In this document: in pieces, positions 1 through 11,445 of the stretch
How the letters are laid out: each line of letters starts with the position of its first letter
Position numbering within the stretch: position 1 is the stretch's first letter
Assembly: GCA_022559845.1 (NCBI GenBank)
Contig: CM040127.1
Coordinates: 29,846,708-29,910,707 of the forward strand
DNA: 64,000 bases
Direction: 5' to 3'
Source of the DNA: Amorphophallus konjac
Taxonomy: Eukaryota > Streptophyta > Magnoliopsida > Alismatales > Araceae
Notes under the pieces: model-generated
What the model was told of the DNA's origin: nothing
Seen by the model: only the letters and a program-made list of their open reading frames with translations
Database searches by the model: none
Program-made: the position numbers and the translations under genes

Positions 1-1890
1 GTATTTTTTTGAGTTAAAAATAGCTTTTAATTAAAAAATAAAATTTTATATTAAATATGAAAATATCGAATCACACCGTGTCGATACGTGCCAATTTCCT
101 GTCAACACGATCCCGCACAGCGCGTACACATCGGTAATATGAGATCCGGCAAACCATACTGGGAACGTTATGATATGGTGTCGTCTCAAAGCCATCCGCT
201 GTGTGGCTGTGCTTTATTGCGTGTTAATTGCACAGCGACGCACAGGAGGAGGATGGTTATCTTTTGGGGTCAAAAGTGTCAAAAAAAAACTAGTCATTTA
301 GCATATATAATTTTAGGAGATAATTGTAAAAACAACTCTCTAATTGTTTAACAATTGCAGTATCGCAATCTGTATTTAACTATTGTTATAAATAACCTCA
401 TTATGTTACAAAAATACCCTTGTTGTCACTCATTGTTAGGACTCCATTAATTTTTTTATTTAAGTCTGCTTAATATTAACTAAATTTGAATAAGATTAAA
501 ATATCTCTAATCTCTACTAAACTCGTTCTCTCTCTCTCTCTCTCTCTTCACTAATTTATCTCTTCATCTCCCCTAATTTCTCTTTGACACACCAGTCAGA
601 ACAACACTTTTCATTTAAGATTTTAATTTTATAGATCAAATCAGAAGGTAAAATCTTACGAGCAATTTTGTAGTGACGTTCATTCCAAGATTTGATAAAT
701 CGAGACGGAATGGGATGAACAGTTTATCCCGTTTCAGTCACAGACCGGGACGATCGATAGATGGGACGTAACTGGTACATTTTATATATTATTTTATTTT
801 TTTATATTAAATTTATTTTGTAGGATGGTTGGTTGAGGGATCTCAAACATGAGATCCACTGTTCAAAACGTGCTATAAACATCATTTTTTTTATATAGTT
901 ATTTTAAAAAATGTTTCACAAGATGACAAAAGGTAAGATTCAAACCGTAGATAATGGTTTAAACAGTATATCACTTAGCCAACTAAATTAGGAGAATATT
1001 TGAGTTACATTATATTATAATAAATATATATAATATATTTTTTATGTCTCGATACGCAACAGTGTCAATCCGTCCCGTCCCAGGCCGTGACCGGGACGGT
1101 CGATCTGACTGGGACGGCAAACCCTGGTTCATTCAAGAGAGTTGTTCATAACTATAAATAAATAAGGAGGACAAGTTTGTAATTGTTGAAATGAGATAGT
1201 TATTTATGTGGTTATCCCTAAATTTAAACATTTCATTAAGAATTCATTTTAAAATTTAAAATAATAAAGTTTGTTATTTCTCTTGTGTAAGAATTAATTA
1301 TAAAAGGATATTAAAAAATAGTAGAAAATGACTTTTAATTAAATGTATCATTTTGTCCATGTAAGCTTCAGAATATCAAAAAACATGATACTTAAGATAA
1401 AAATTTTGTTTACATGTAAAAGGTATTATCTTTCTTGTTATCTAAATAATTCGTACTATATTTTTTAAATTACGTCATTAGACTGTCAAGTTGATATTGT
1501 TTAAAGAGGGCCTAAATAAAAGCTATTCTCTTACCTTTTTTAGAGTCAGGAATCAAATGAAGTTCTTTTTGATCAAGGTATCTATAAGTCTTCCCAAGGT
1601 GTAAGTTTGGAATATTTTCCCCCTAAATGAAATATTTAACTTAGCTTAACACCGCCTAATGGGATAATGCTGAAACTTGGAAACACATCATGAATTCCTG
1701 ATCATCCCAACTTTAAGCTTAACGCAAGGTTGGGTCAGATGGCCCACGGTCTTTTCCTAAACAGTAAACTTATCATCTCGATATGATCCCATTAGTCTTT
1801 GCGGTCCTGATTTTAAAATCTCGGATCTATGTGGTTGGTCTAATAAGTGTGCTTGAGTTGCCTTCGGACTTGGACCCTGTTTTGCAAGTT
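1..1890. other. AT-rich intergenic sequence
   Basis: I see no supportable gene here. The stretch is AT-rich, with a (CT)n run at about 527-547. Two segments rich in GGGACG/CCCGTC, at about 690-760 and 1050-1125, look like diverged copies of each other: both contain GACCGGGACG followed by GTCGAT or ATCGAT. They may be remains of one old repeat. The short open frame near 88-351 resembles no known protein and has no gene-like context. Confidence 0.5.
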
Positions 1891-1893
1891 ATA

Positions 1894-1971
1894 ACGCCGA
1901 AGCGGATATGAAGTGAAGCATCCAGACGACCCACGCCGAAGCGGATATGAAGTGAAGCATCCAGACGACCC
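1894..1971. repeat. 39-bp tandem duplication
   Basis: A unit beginning ACGCCGAAGCGGATATGAAG occurs twice head to tail (1894-1932 and 1933-1971) with no visible mismatch. It lies in the upstream region of UTP23, about 600 bp before the start codon. Confidence 0.85.
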
Positions 1972-2039
1972 GGTTCACACCGCCTCTGATAAACCCAGTC
2001 GGGAAAACCGGCCGGAACCCTAGACACTGTGCGCACTCG

Positions 2040-2540
2040 AGACAAACCCTCGCGGGTTGCTGGCACTTGCTGCTGCCGCAACGCCACCACCACCAGGCCT
2101 CCGCCGGCTCCACGCGCGGCGCCCCCCCCCCCAGCTGCGGCCGCCGCCGCCGTTACGGCCATGGTGCTGCTGCCGCCGGGGCTCCGCCACCTCCTCCCGA
2201 GGCCGCCCCCCGCTGCTGCCGCCGCCGTCACGGGTTGCTGCTGCTGCCGCAACGCCACGTCCACCGCCGGGTCTCCGCCACCTTAGGAGGACTTAGGACC
2301 ACCAGCTTTTTTCGCGAAGGTGACCTCCGAGCACTCCCCGCTCCCCGCCGTGACCCCTGATCACTGGGACGAAGAGGTTGGCGGGCCCTCCGGGAGCGAC
2401 GGGGGCAACCTGGTGGCGGCTGTCTCACCCAGCACGGGCACATCTATTATTAAAAAAAACCCTGCACCCGCCTTCTCCGCCGGAGTCGTTTCCCTCCTCA
2501 GTTCGTAGATTCCTTCTGCGAGAGGGCGGGCGGGGGGAAG
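2040..2540. other. GC-rich upstream region of UTP23
   Basis: The composition changes abruptly from AT-rich to very GC-rich, with CCG/GCC/CTG trinucleotide-like runs at about 2060-2280. Open frames occur on both strands, but they are low-complexity Ala/Pro/Arg strings of the kind any such sequence gives. I treat this as promoter and 5' UTR sequence, not as a gene. Confidence 0.5.
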
Positions 2541-2559
2541 CCACCGGCGTCCTCTGCGC

Positions 2560-2567
2560 TAGGGTTT
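2560..2567 (-). promoter_or_regulatory. telo-box-like motif before UTP23
   Basis: TAGGGTTT, which is AAACCCTA on the opposite strand, lies 8 bases before the UTP23 start codon. Telo-boxes are common near the transcription start of plant ribosomal-protein and ribosome-biogenesis genes. The motif is seen directly; its function here is inferred. Confidence 0.5.
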
Positions 2568-2575
2568 CGTCGGCA

Positions 2576-5500
2576 ATGAGGGTGAAGAAGCAGAAGCGCC
2601 ACCGCAAGGTGGTGAGGTTCTACTCGGCGTGCTTCGGGTTCAGGGAGCCCTTCAAGGTCCTCTGCGACGGCACCTTCATCCACCACCTCCTCCTCCACCG
2701 CCTCCTGCCGGCCGCCGACGCCGTCGCCAGGCTTCTGGGCGTCGATGTCACCCTCTTCTCGTCCAGGTTTCTTGTCTCTCTGCTCCCTATTCCGCACTCG
2801 AGTTCTGAGTTCTCACCGATCCATCGCTCTCTGTTGATTTGGGCGTTCCCTTTTGTGTAGGTGCACCACTGCGGAGCTCAAGAGTCTCGGGGAGTCCCAC
2901 GCGGAGGCTCATCTGGCTTCGCAGCAGTTGAACGCGGCCAGGTCATAAAACCCTAACCTCCCACCCCCGGTGTCCTCATTGTTTTTGTTCTATTTACTAT
3001 TCGTATGCGATGTTGCTTGTTGCTCCTCACACTTCTGGTGGGCGTTGCAGGTGTGACCACGAGAAGAGGGTGAACGCGGCGACGTGCATAGAGTCGATTG
3101 TTAGGGGGGGCAACACAGAACACTACTTTGTTGCCACCCAAGATGTTGAATTTCGTAAAAAGCTAAGAGAGGTGAGATTGTTGCTCCATTTTGATGTAAT
3201 TCTTTGAACTTGCCGTGTTATAACGCCAATATCTTCACTCTCTGATGTAGAGTCAATGTGGTCCACTGAAGAATCTGATGCCCACAAAGCATATGGAAAT
3301 ACAGACCCATGCCTTGTTATGTATTTTCAATGACATTGAGGCTATCACACAATGAAACAAATTGGTTAGACCAAACCATTGAGAAAAGGCTGAGGAAATG
3401 ATGTTCGAGGTAGTTAACCTCTTTGAGGCACCTAGGCAAGACCCTTAGGCGCCTAGATGGCCACCAACCCGATGTCCCTCAAGCTTTCCTCGGCAAAAGT
3501 TTAGTTGATAGTTTCATTCATTCAATCTTGGGAGCTTTTGTTATAAATCGACCAGAATAATTGTATTGGTTAGGTAACTGAAAAAATTATGTAAATTTGG
3601 ACTGCAATTTAGATTTAGATTGGATGTGTAAGTTCTTGCACATGAACTGAAGATTTATTTTTGTTAAACCTATGTTTATGAACGATTGTGATAATATTTT
3701 TATTTGCCTATTCTGTGCATGTAGATACCTGGTGTTCCTGTCATCTATGGCTTGCAAAATTCTTTGTTTCTTGAACAACCATCAGCACAACAACGCGAGT
3801 TTGCCAAGTCTTCTGAAGAGGGCAGGCTGCATATAAGTGAATCAGAAATTCAGATTTTACGGAAGAGAGGACTAAAGAATAGTCTGCCAGAGCAAGCTAC
3901 AGCAGACAGTGCTGGTGCACCTGATATTTTTGGCAGTGATGTAGGTTTAGAGCAGTCGACAGGTCTTCTCCCTGTGAGAAAGAGGTTGGACTTGATGGAT
4001 AAGAGCAAATTCAAAAGAAAGAAAGCAAAGGTATTTTTTTAAGGCAATGGTTAGAATTTTCAACATCATTTCCTCATAATAGCATTATTTTTTGTTATAA
4101 TGATTATATGCATCTGTAAAGTTATTAAAAAATCACTAACTAAGATGGACCAAAGCAATACCTTTGACACAATTCTAATTTTGGATGGATACATGTCTAC
4201 TATTCTATTTGCATTTCGATGTGATCGTGGCATTTTCTTTCACTTTCAAGATGACAGCACATTCACAGTCTGTTTGAAAGAACTTTGACATCATATGTTT
4301 TGTGTGTTTTGAAAGATGCCTCCCTGTTTGTAGGGTAGGGGGAAAATATTCCCATTCACCTGGCTAGGAAAACTGAGTTAACCTTCATAAGGAAGCCATG
4401 CCAGCAAGAATGACCTTATAAGACTCACTCTTGGTGCATGGTGATTTGGCTGAGCTTCCTTAACCTGAAAGGTCGTATTGTCAACACTTCCTTGGAACAT
4501 AAAATGCAGATGTACTTATGTCATAGCCCTAGAATTGTGGAATACACATTTTACATTTTCCTTGAAAACCGAGAGAAGAATCCATGTATACCTTCTCATA
4601 TGAGTCAACCAAATAATGCATTTCTTTATGTCCAGTTAGTTCACGAACACTCTCAATCTTTTGTGTTGTCCTTGAGTACCGAAAATGTAACGAGAAGGAG
4701 AAAGAAGAAAAGTTATAGAACATTTTTTTGGCAGAGAGCAACGGATAAGATAAGACTAGAGCATGAAGGTTTGAGGACGGTACAATGTGATTAGTAAGCC
4801 TAATGTCACCTTCTCCAGTAACTATGGATTGTAGGTTTTATCCTGTCCCAAACTTTGAGAATATGATGAGAATGGTAAAGATACTAGACATACAATCCGC
4901 AGCCCCCCAAATCAATGATCTTTGAGGTGCCAGTAGGATGAGAAGTAGCTCTCAATGCTACTCCAGAAGTATAGATGGAGATGGAGCTATATGGAGTGGA
5001 AGACTTAGGGATTGAGAGAATCCTTCACAGATTCTTAATATCATTTGAAAAGAGTCTTGCGAGCCTTAGTTTGGTTGTGCTTGTGGAACATCCTTTAGAA
5101 GAGGGTAGAGAAGCACCAATAGGTTGTGCTTAGCAACATTTCTCTTTGCTTACTGTCCATTCTTCCCCTTTTCTGAATTTTTAGCGTTCATCCTCTAGAC
5201 TCTAGAGGCCCATTTGATAATTGTACAAGCCTAGAATAGGATGAATTATCTGAGTTTGTTCCAGTTATTTGCTTTGATCTGCGCAATGGTCACATCAGTC
5301 AGCTCAGCCATCTGGTCACGCATACATGGAGCAGTAGCAGGCAGGTTTGCAAGATGACTAGGCACATCTGCTAACCATGGTTGCAACAGGTATTACTATG
5401 ATGAATTTGAAATGACAAAAAACCATCTGTTCTCATCTTATACACATTGTAGATTGTTATTGGAAAAGTATTAATGCTCTGTATGATCGGATGCCTTTAA

Positions 5501-5975
5501 AGTATGACAAATGGCCAAGACTGTGTCTGTTTCCTTGGTTGCTTCCATTAAGTCCCCCCCTCTCTTTAATATGGATTGGCTTATACAATGATCAAAAGTA
5601 TGTTCATCATAATTTCATTATGTCATTTCTTTCTTCTTCTGTTGTCCTAACTATTAAGATACATCAATGATTTGCAACATTCTGTGTAGGGGCCAAATCC
5701 ACTTTCATGCAAAAAGAAGAAAACCAAGGAAAGTTCTTCGATCACCTGTAATCAGGTAGCTCTTTGTTGTCCTAGGCCAATTTTTGTATTCTTTGGTTGA
5801 TCTTTTTGGCATGGAACCACCATGAGTGTATGCCTATATCTTAGCGTTTCTCGAACTTGACATCTCTCATCCTTCTTAGATCTTGTGCCATAATTTGTTG
5901 CTGTCTTTGTTAGACACTCTTTTAATTAAATCTTATGACTTGCTCTCTTTTTTCCCCCCTTCTTCTTTTTCCTTT

Positions 5976-6011
<36 letters not shown>

Positions 6012-6468
6012 GGGGGGGAATGGTACCACCTCACTGTAAAATCGAAGGTTACATGAAATCAAAACCCTTTGGTATACCCTTGGAGGTTTTCTGTTTTTGT
6101 TCAGATAATTTTCTCCCTTTCTACATGTGTCCTTGATATTTTCAATTTAATTTTTTTGTTCTTCCTGAAAATTCCATGTCATTGTGTTCCCGTTTTGCCA
6201 CCGAAAGTGGGTGATAAACTTTCTATACACATCCTAAACTATTAATCATTTCACATCGCAAAGTAAGATCCACTACTGTGACATCAATTTATTCTTTTTT
6301 ACTTGGCTTTGAAGCAGACAAATGTTACTTTTACATGTATAATTCTTTCAGTGTGTTATGGACTGTTTGGCACAGGATGGTGGGACAACAGACTCCAGAA
6401 AAAGAAAGAGAAATAGAAAAAGAAAGAGATCTCAGCAGGGCGCCAAGCTTGGACAGGAAGCTAGCTAA
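2576..6468 (+). CDS. UTP23: rRNA-processing protein UTP23 (PIN-domain, SSU processome)
   Basis: Six exons: 2576-2766, 2861-2941, 3051-3171, 3725-4030, 5690-5755 and 6376-6468. All introns are GT-AG and the frame is unbroken for 858 nt, giving 285 residues, the usual size for plant homologues. UTP23 is a nucleolar protein of the small-subunit processome that acts with U3/snR30 in early 18S rRNA maturation. The basic N-terminus begins MRVKKQKRHRKVVRFY. A degenerate PIN fold follows, with the family Cys/His zinc ligands (C65, C92, H94, C103), the strand HYFVATQD near residues 115-122 and PGVPVIYGL after residue 132. The tail has the hallmark GPNPLSCKKKK at the exon 5 start and a Lys/Arg-rich C-terminus. 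The start was chosen because homology begins at this Met; the upstream in-frame extension is low-complexity. Identification is by motif, and the reading frame looks intact. Confidence 0.95.
5981..6010. repeat. (GT)15 microsatellite in UTP23 intron 5
   Basis: An uninterrupted GT dinucleotide run follows a T-rich tract inside the intron between exons 5 and 6. Confidence 0.95.
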
Positions 6469-7165
6469 GCGGCTTTCAAGATATCACAGGAGTTTATGGG
6501 CATGGAATTTTTCAATTTGCTCGCAGTAGAAGTCGAAGTTTGGTTGCTCCATCACTACTGACTAACAAACACACTGGAAAGCAGAGATATCATTCCATCC
6601 GCCTTTGGACTAATTGACTGGCAGGAGGTTGTCTCTTGTAGACTATACATTGTAAGCTCGAAGATTCTCTTTCCTACCCTATATCCCCCCCTAAGAAAAT
6701 GTTGTTTATGTTTGATGGGAAAGGAGCGTCATTCTAGATACACCACTGCTTGGACTATGGATATGCATATTCCTAAGCTGAGGTTGTTAAGTTAATGTTT
6801 GTACTTTATATTCTGAGTGATTGCAACAAATTTGGATGCGATAATAATCATAAACTCCAGAAGAAATAATTTAAGGAAAAAAAACAAATGGAGGAAACAG
6901 GTTAGCGTGAGGACTAATAAGAGGGGGTAGGGTGTCTAGTAAATGAGTAAAAACCATGTAGAAGCACTTTGAATAGTTACACAAAGCACTTCAGGCGTCA
7001 TGGACAAGGTGTCAGGCGTCATGGAACAAACTGCATGGAGTTGCTAAAGTTAAAGAGCATACATTTATCAGGGTTATTTGGACTAGGATCCCTTGGTATA
7101 TTTGCGCCCAGCTTGCCTGCTCCAATGGGTCTCACCATGTCTACTGAATTCCTTTTAAATGGAAA

Positions 7166-7878
7166 TTACTGGCTGAACATTGACTGAAGAGGGGAAATTT
7201 TGGCCCAGAGCTTCATTCGATTCCATACTTTTGTACCCGGTTGGTCTGGCCTGAACAGAAAAAAACTTGCTCTATGGTCATCCCTATTGTTGGTTAGCTT
7301 CCGAAGATCTGTCAATTTTGATTGAACAGTACTGAATGGCACTGCCCTCCCAGTACCAATTTCTTTCCTAGAATCAGCAGCAAGTTCCACTCTTGGCCTA
7401 GTTCTTGGGACAATAACAGGGACTACATCAGCCTTGTCGAAGACTTGAACATTTGTTGTGTTAGCTTTTGATGGACTTCTTTTCAAAGCTGTTGTGTTTT
7501 GGGGTGCTACTGAACTTGCTGTTGGTATCTTGAGGCCAGAGCTCAATCCTGCCCTTTGAGGGGTATCGGTGACGCTTCCGGTGGGCTTCATGTTCATGTT
7601 AGTGAATTATCATAAGAACAAAACTGCTCGAATACAAATATCAGATAATTGCAAGCACAATGTCACACCATAGCAGCAAAAGGTGGGTGTAACCTACATG
7701 TTACAACTTTGTTTTCCTTCACTGGAGGATCTGTGTTCTGTGAGACTTGCAACCTTCCCATACCAGCCTTCACACTGCTGTCAATTTGCAGAGACAGATT
7801 CCCCCTGGTTGCCGCAGATTTTGAATCAGAGTGATCATTTGGCCTTGCAACAGTAGCAATTGCATGTGGCTCCAGCCG
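7166..7878 (-). CDS. unrecognised gene fragment, two candidate exons
   Basis: On the minus strand two coding-like blocks lie in matching phase. The first runs 7878 to 7705 (58 codons), preceded by TTTCAG and followed by GTAACA. The second runs from about 7580 to 7166 and ends in a stop codon; its acceptor is weak (a CTAAC branch-like site, then AACATGAAG, with few pyrimidines). The joined peptide is rich in Ser, Thr, Pro and Lys, with segments such as RAGLSSGLKIPTASS and DLRKLTNNRDDHRA, and looks like the disordered C-terminal part of a plant regulatory or cytoskeletal protein. I do not recognise the family. No upstream exons could be supported between 7.9 and 8.9 kb, so this is either the 3' end of a gene whose 5' part is hard to see or a transposed fragment. 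It faces UTP23 tail to tail. Confidence 0.4.
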
Positions 7879-8502
7879 CTGAAAGCCATGGATGCTGTCA
7901 ATATGTTAATAACTTTCTGCATATTTAGTATACCGAGAAGGGGAAAAATTAGATTGTCATACAAAATTCTCTTAAAACCGGTAGTTGAGCCTCTCACTTA
8001 TAGAAAGTAGGAAAAATATATGTGACAGTCTACTTAAGACACTTAATAACTACTCGAACATGGTCCTCTAAGTTGAGCCTCTTTTAGTCCAATTACTTCA
8101 GATGCTTTGGGTACTGGGAAACCTAGCTTGTACCTTGCACTAAAAGATAAATTAATCAGCCTAAAAGAGGCAGAGTAAGAGTCCTAGTACAGTTCTGACG
8201 GAAAGAACTATGAGAGTCCTGCATGCTGAGTGCATTATACACCAAAAGTGAATGAGTGGAAGATCCCATTATGCATGGTTAAAACTCCAAAGAGCTGAAG
8301 ATGTTCAGCAAAGGAGGGCCTCCAACCAGGTGGAGATGGGAGAAAATGGCTGGGAGGGGCGAGGACCCTCAATCTCAATCCCGTGTAGACAAATGGAACG
8401 GCATACTCGAAGGACAAGTTCCATCTCAGGGACAAGCTCTCTCTCTACTAAAGCTTTCAAGGATATGCTTATCAAAAACTTTTAATTAGACAGCCTTTTA
8501 CT

Positions 8503-8558
<56 letters not shown>

Positions 8559-8947
8559 TTAAGAATAATTATAATTAATCTTAGGTGAGTAGTTGGAAGT
8601 TAAAAGTAACTCTATAATTGCGTAACTAGTTTCCAAAACTTATCATCTTTCTCTCAAAAATAACAAGTCAAAACTTACGAAAGCCTAGAAGTGCTCGCAT
8701 TTAGAAGCTACTCAAACACGGCTGAAGTCCCACGCCAAAAATTGACTTGTTTGACACCTTTGTGGATGTAAACAATTACTTGGGTCTTTCCTTGCGATTG
8801 CAATAGAGTAGCTTACTTCGAATGCTACAAGCCTTAATTTCTATGCTTCATGAGGAATTGCATCAGGTGATAGAGATATGTGTTCGGTATCATCGTCAAA
8901 TAAGTCCATCCGCTCTAATACAATAAGATTTCATATGTGATATAAAA
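7879..8947. other. intergenic sequence with a TA microsatellite
   Basis: I see no supportable gene. A (TA)n tract of about 45 bp lies at 8509-8554. The remainder is unremarkable AT-rich DNA. Confidence 0.5.
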
Positions 8948-9167
8948 TATGAGATTTTTACGTATTAGTCCTCACAAATTTAATAAATTATCGTTTAGTC
9001 CCTCGAATCTCACTATTATTTTAATAATCCCTAAATTATTAGGTGTTACACGTTTAAGTCCCTGCCGTTCACTCAGCCTTATCAAAGTTAACTAAACTAT
9101 AGTTACCTTATACTCAAGGAAAGGAAAATACCAACTTACCCCGGGTTAATTGTGAGTGTGTGAGAGA

Positions 9168-9600
9168 GAAAGATAGAGAGAGGGAGTATTACCGTGGCGG
9201 TCGGTATCGCTCCTGGTGGGGGGATGCCGGAGGCATCTCCCTCTCCGACGGTGACAGACGGAGGGAGGGGGAGGGAGAGAGAGGGTGGGAACGAGGTGAG
9301 GAGAGTGTATAGGGAGGGGGGCGCCCCCTCTGACGGTGACAGAGAGGGAGAGGGAGAGAGAGAGGGAGGGAGAGAGACAACGGAGAGATAGAGAGGGAGG
9401 GGAGGGAGGGAGAGAGAGAGACGGTGAGGGAGGGGCAAGGTCGGTGACAGAGAGAGAGAGGGAGGGAGAGAGACGGTGGAGAGAAAGAGAGGGAGGAGGA
9501 GGAGGAGGGAGGGGGAGGGGGAGAGAGAGAGACGGTGATAGGGAGAGGGAGAGACTGTGGAGAGAGAGAGACACGGCGAGCGAGAGAGAGATTATGTTAA
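9168..9600. repeat. purine-rich (GA/GGGA)n block
   Basis: About 430 bp of almost pure AG/GGA sequence on the plus strand, with a loosely repeated GAGAGGGAGGGAGAGAGA theme separated by GACGGTG-type punctuation. Long open frames on both strands here are low-complexity artefacts. Confidence 0.9.
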
Positions 9601-9659
9601 AGTCGCTCCGTGTTAGAGTGACTTCATAAGAAGTCGCTCCCACATGGAGCGACTTAATC

Positions 9660-10065
9660 CCAATATCACCTCCTCCAGTTCACCTCCCCTTCCGGCCTCC
9701 TCTGATCCCCCTCCCCTTCCGACCTCCTCCTCCCTCCCCCTCCCCTCCCCCTCCGACCCCCCTCCGGTTCACCTCCCCCCTCCCCCTCTGGCCTCCTCTG
9801 ATCCCCTCTGACCCCCCTCCGGTTAACCCCCCCTCCCCCTCCGATCCCCCTCCCCCTCCACCTTCGGTACGCAGACACCCTCCCCTCAGGTCCCGTCCCC
9901 CTCCGGCGTCTCCGATACCCCTCCACCTCCGACCCCCGTCTTGTCCCCCTCCCCCGCTGGAGGTCTCCCCCTCCCCTTCCCGTGTACCCCTCCGCCTCCG
10001 CCTCCCCCTCCCCCTCCGGTGGACCGCCCCCCCCTCCGGTCCCCTGACCTCCGACCGAGAGAAAG
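9660..10065. repeat. pyrimidine-rich (CCCCTCC)n block
   Basis: About 400 bp of CCTCCCCCTCC-type sequence on the plus strand with repeated CCTCCGGTTCACC or CCTCCGACC units. It roughly mirrors the purine block to its left across a short centre that contains GTCGCTCC and GGAGCGAC palindromes. Confidence 0.9.
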
Positions 10066-10375
10066 AGTCCACGGTCAACAGGGTTATTTTAATATTCTTT
10101 CATATATTTGATGGAATATCTTACAAAATATTCTTTCTTTGGGACGGAAACAAATCACGAGGATCTATTTGTAACATATTAATGATTATAGGGACTATTA
10201 AAATAATAGTCAGATTTTGGGGACTAATCAATAATTCACTAAATTTGTGGGGACTAATATGTAAAAATCTTGTAAAATATTAATGATTATAGGGACTATT
10301 AAAATAATAGTCAGATTTGAGAGACTAATCAGTAATTCACTAAATTTGTGGGGACTAATATATAAAAATTTCATA

Positions 10376-11200
10376 AAATTAATGTGAGGTATACACTGGG
10401 GTGAGTCATATCTGGAGTTTGCAATCTTAAAACTCGGAGGTCTCATAAAGATTATTACCATAGTCGTCCTTACAGAATCACGCTCCAAATCTTAACCTCG
10501 TCGATGATAGACTCTCAAAGAAGTAACAAGAAGAATATCAACACACAAGTGTACAGAGAGAATTAGAAAGGAGAGTATGTGTGTGTGAGAGAGAGAGAGA
10601 GACTTCTCGCGTAAGTTATTGCGTTGGGCATCAAGAGAAAAATTCGCTATCTCTGCATTCCCTTTTATAAGTGTTTGGGAAGAGAAGTCGTTCGCGCGTG
10701 CACCTACCACATGCAAAATCCGTTCACGAACGGGCGTGTGTGGGGTTCACGAACAGATGCATGGCTCAACAACATGAATTAAGGTTGTTAAAAGATGTCT
10801 TCTCTCGATCTGAACATGCAAAAGAAAGTATTTTTAGGGGTCTTTTGGTGTGTCGTAAAATAATATAAAGAATTAATTTTAAAACCATTGATTTTAAAAT
10901 CCATAAAAATAAAAAGTCTGATTTTGAAACCACCAATTTTAGAATCATCGGCTATAGTTTTGGACGGCTGTATACTGAAAATCGAAATTGGTAATTAAGA
11001 AGAGTGCTGCCACATGGGTTACCCGATTTTGAAATCTAGTAATTTACGACACTCCAAACACAAAGAAAACAACATAAGATAGATTTATAGCGTTAGAAAT
11101 ACACCGTTTTATCATATTTTAAGATATTTTACAGTTTTTTAAGAAACACTGAATATCTGGATCATCACGGGCCATACGGACCATCAGATCGATTTCAGTG
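10376..11200. other. intergenic region upstream of RPL14
   Basis: I see no supportable gene. The stretch contains a short GT/GA microsatellite at about 10577-10602 and AT-rich DNA leading up to the RPL14 promoter. Confidence 0.5.
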
Positions 11201-11218
11201 CGCGGCGCAGGTCCATCT

Positions 11219-11323
11219 GGCCCATCTTGGGAGCCCACGATCCACCGTCCTCGAGCCCACCTCTCACTGGAAACAAATCGATCAAAGAAGGGTATTAAAG
11301 GAAATAAGAAACTATTTTGGGCT
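11219..11323 (+). promoter_or_regulatory. site II (TGGGCY) cluster, RPL14 promoter
   Basis: Four TGGGCC/T motifs are visible. GGCCCA lies at 11219-11224, AGCCCA at 11232-11237 and 11254-11259, and TGGGCT at 11318-11323, all 120-230 bp before the RPL14 start codon. Site II elements are typical of growth-linked plant ribosomal-protein promoters. The 5' UTR just after them (about 11387-11440) is a strong C/T tract. Confidence 0.6.
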
Positions 11324-11445
11324 GCCCTATATCTGACGGTAGGAAGCACCAAGGCCTGGCTAGTAGCTAACAAGGCGGCTGCCCCCTTCGTCCCCCTTTG
11401 CGTCCATCTCCTTCCCCCTCCCAGCTGCTCCTCTGCAAGCTCGCC

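Larger units (their letters stand above)
8948..10375. mobile_element. non-autonomous terminal-inverted-repeat element (~1.4 kb)
   Basis: The left end (TATGAGATTTTTACGTATTAG onward, 8948 to about 9070) is matched in inverted orientation by the right end. That right end is itself doubled: about 10160-10265 and 10275-10375 both contain GGGACTATTAAAATAATAG and CACTAAATTTGTGG. The shared arm is roughly 100-130 bp with scattered mismatches. No transposase is present. The interior is a purine-rich block followed by a pyrimidine-rich block. Long inverted repeats without coding capacity suggest a Mutator-like or similar DNA element. I could not find a convincing target duplication, so the exact ends and superfamily are uncertain. 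Confidence 0.6.

Noticed and set aside
1827..2508. Ala/Pro/Arg-rich frames upstream of UTP23
   Set aside because: They come from CCG/CTG-rich promoter DNA; UTP23 homology starts only at the Met at 2576.
9136..9643. Long minus-strand frames of Ser/Leu/Pro and plus-strand frames of Arg/Glu
   Set aside because: They are direct translations of (GA)n/(CT)n repeats, open on both strands, without family resemblance.
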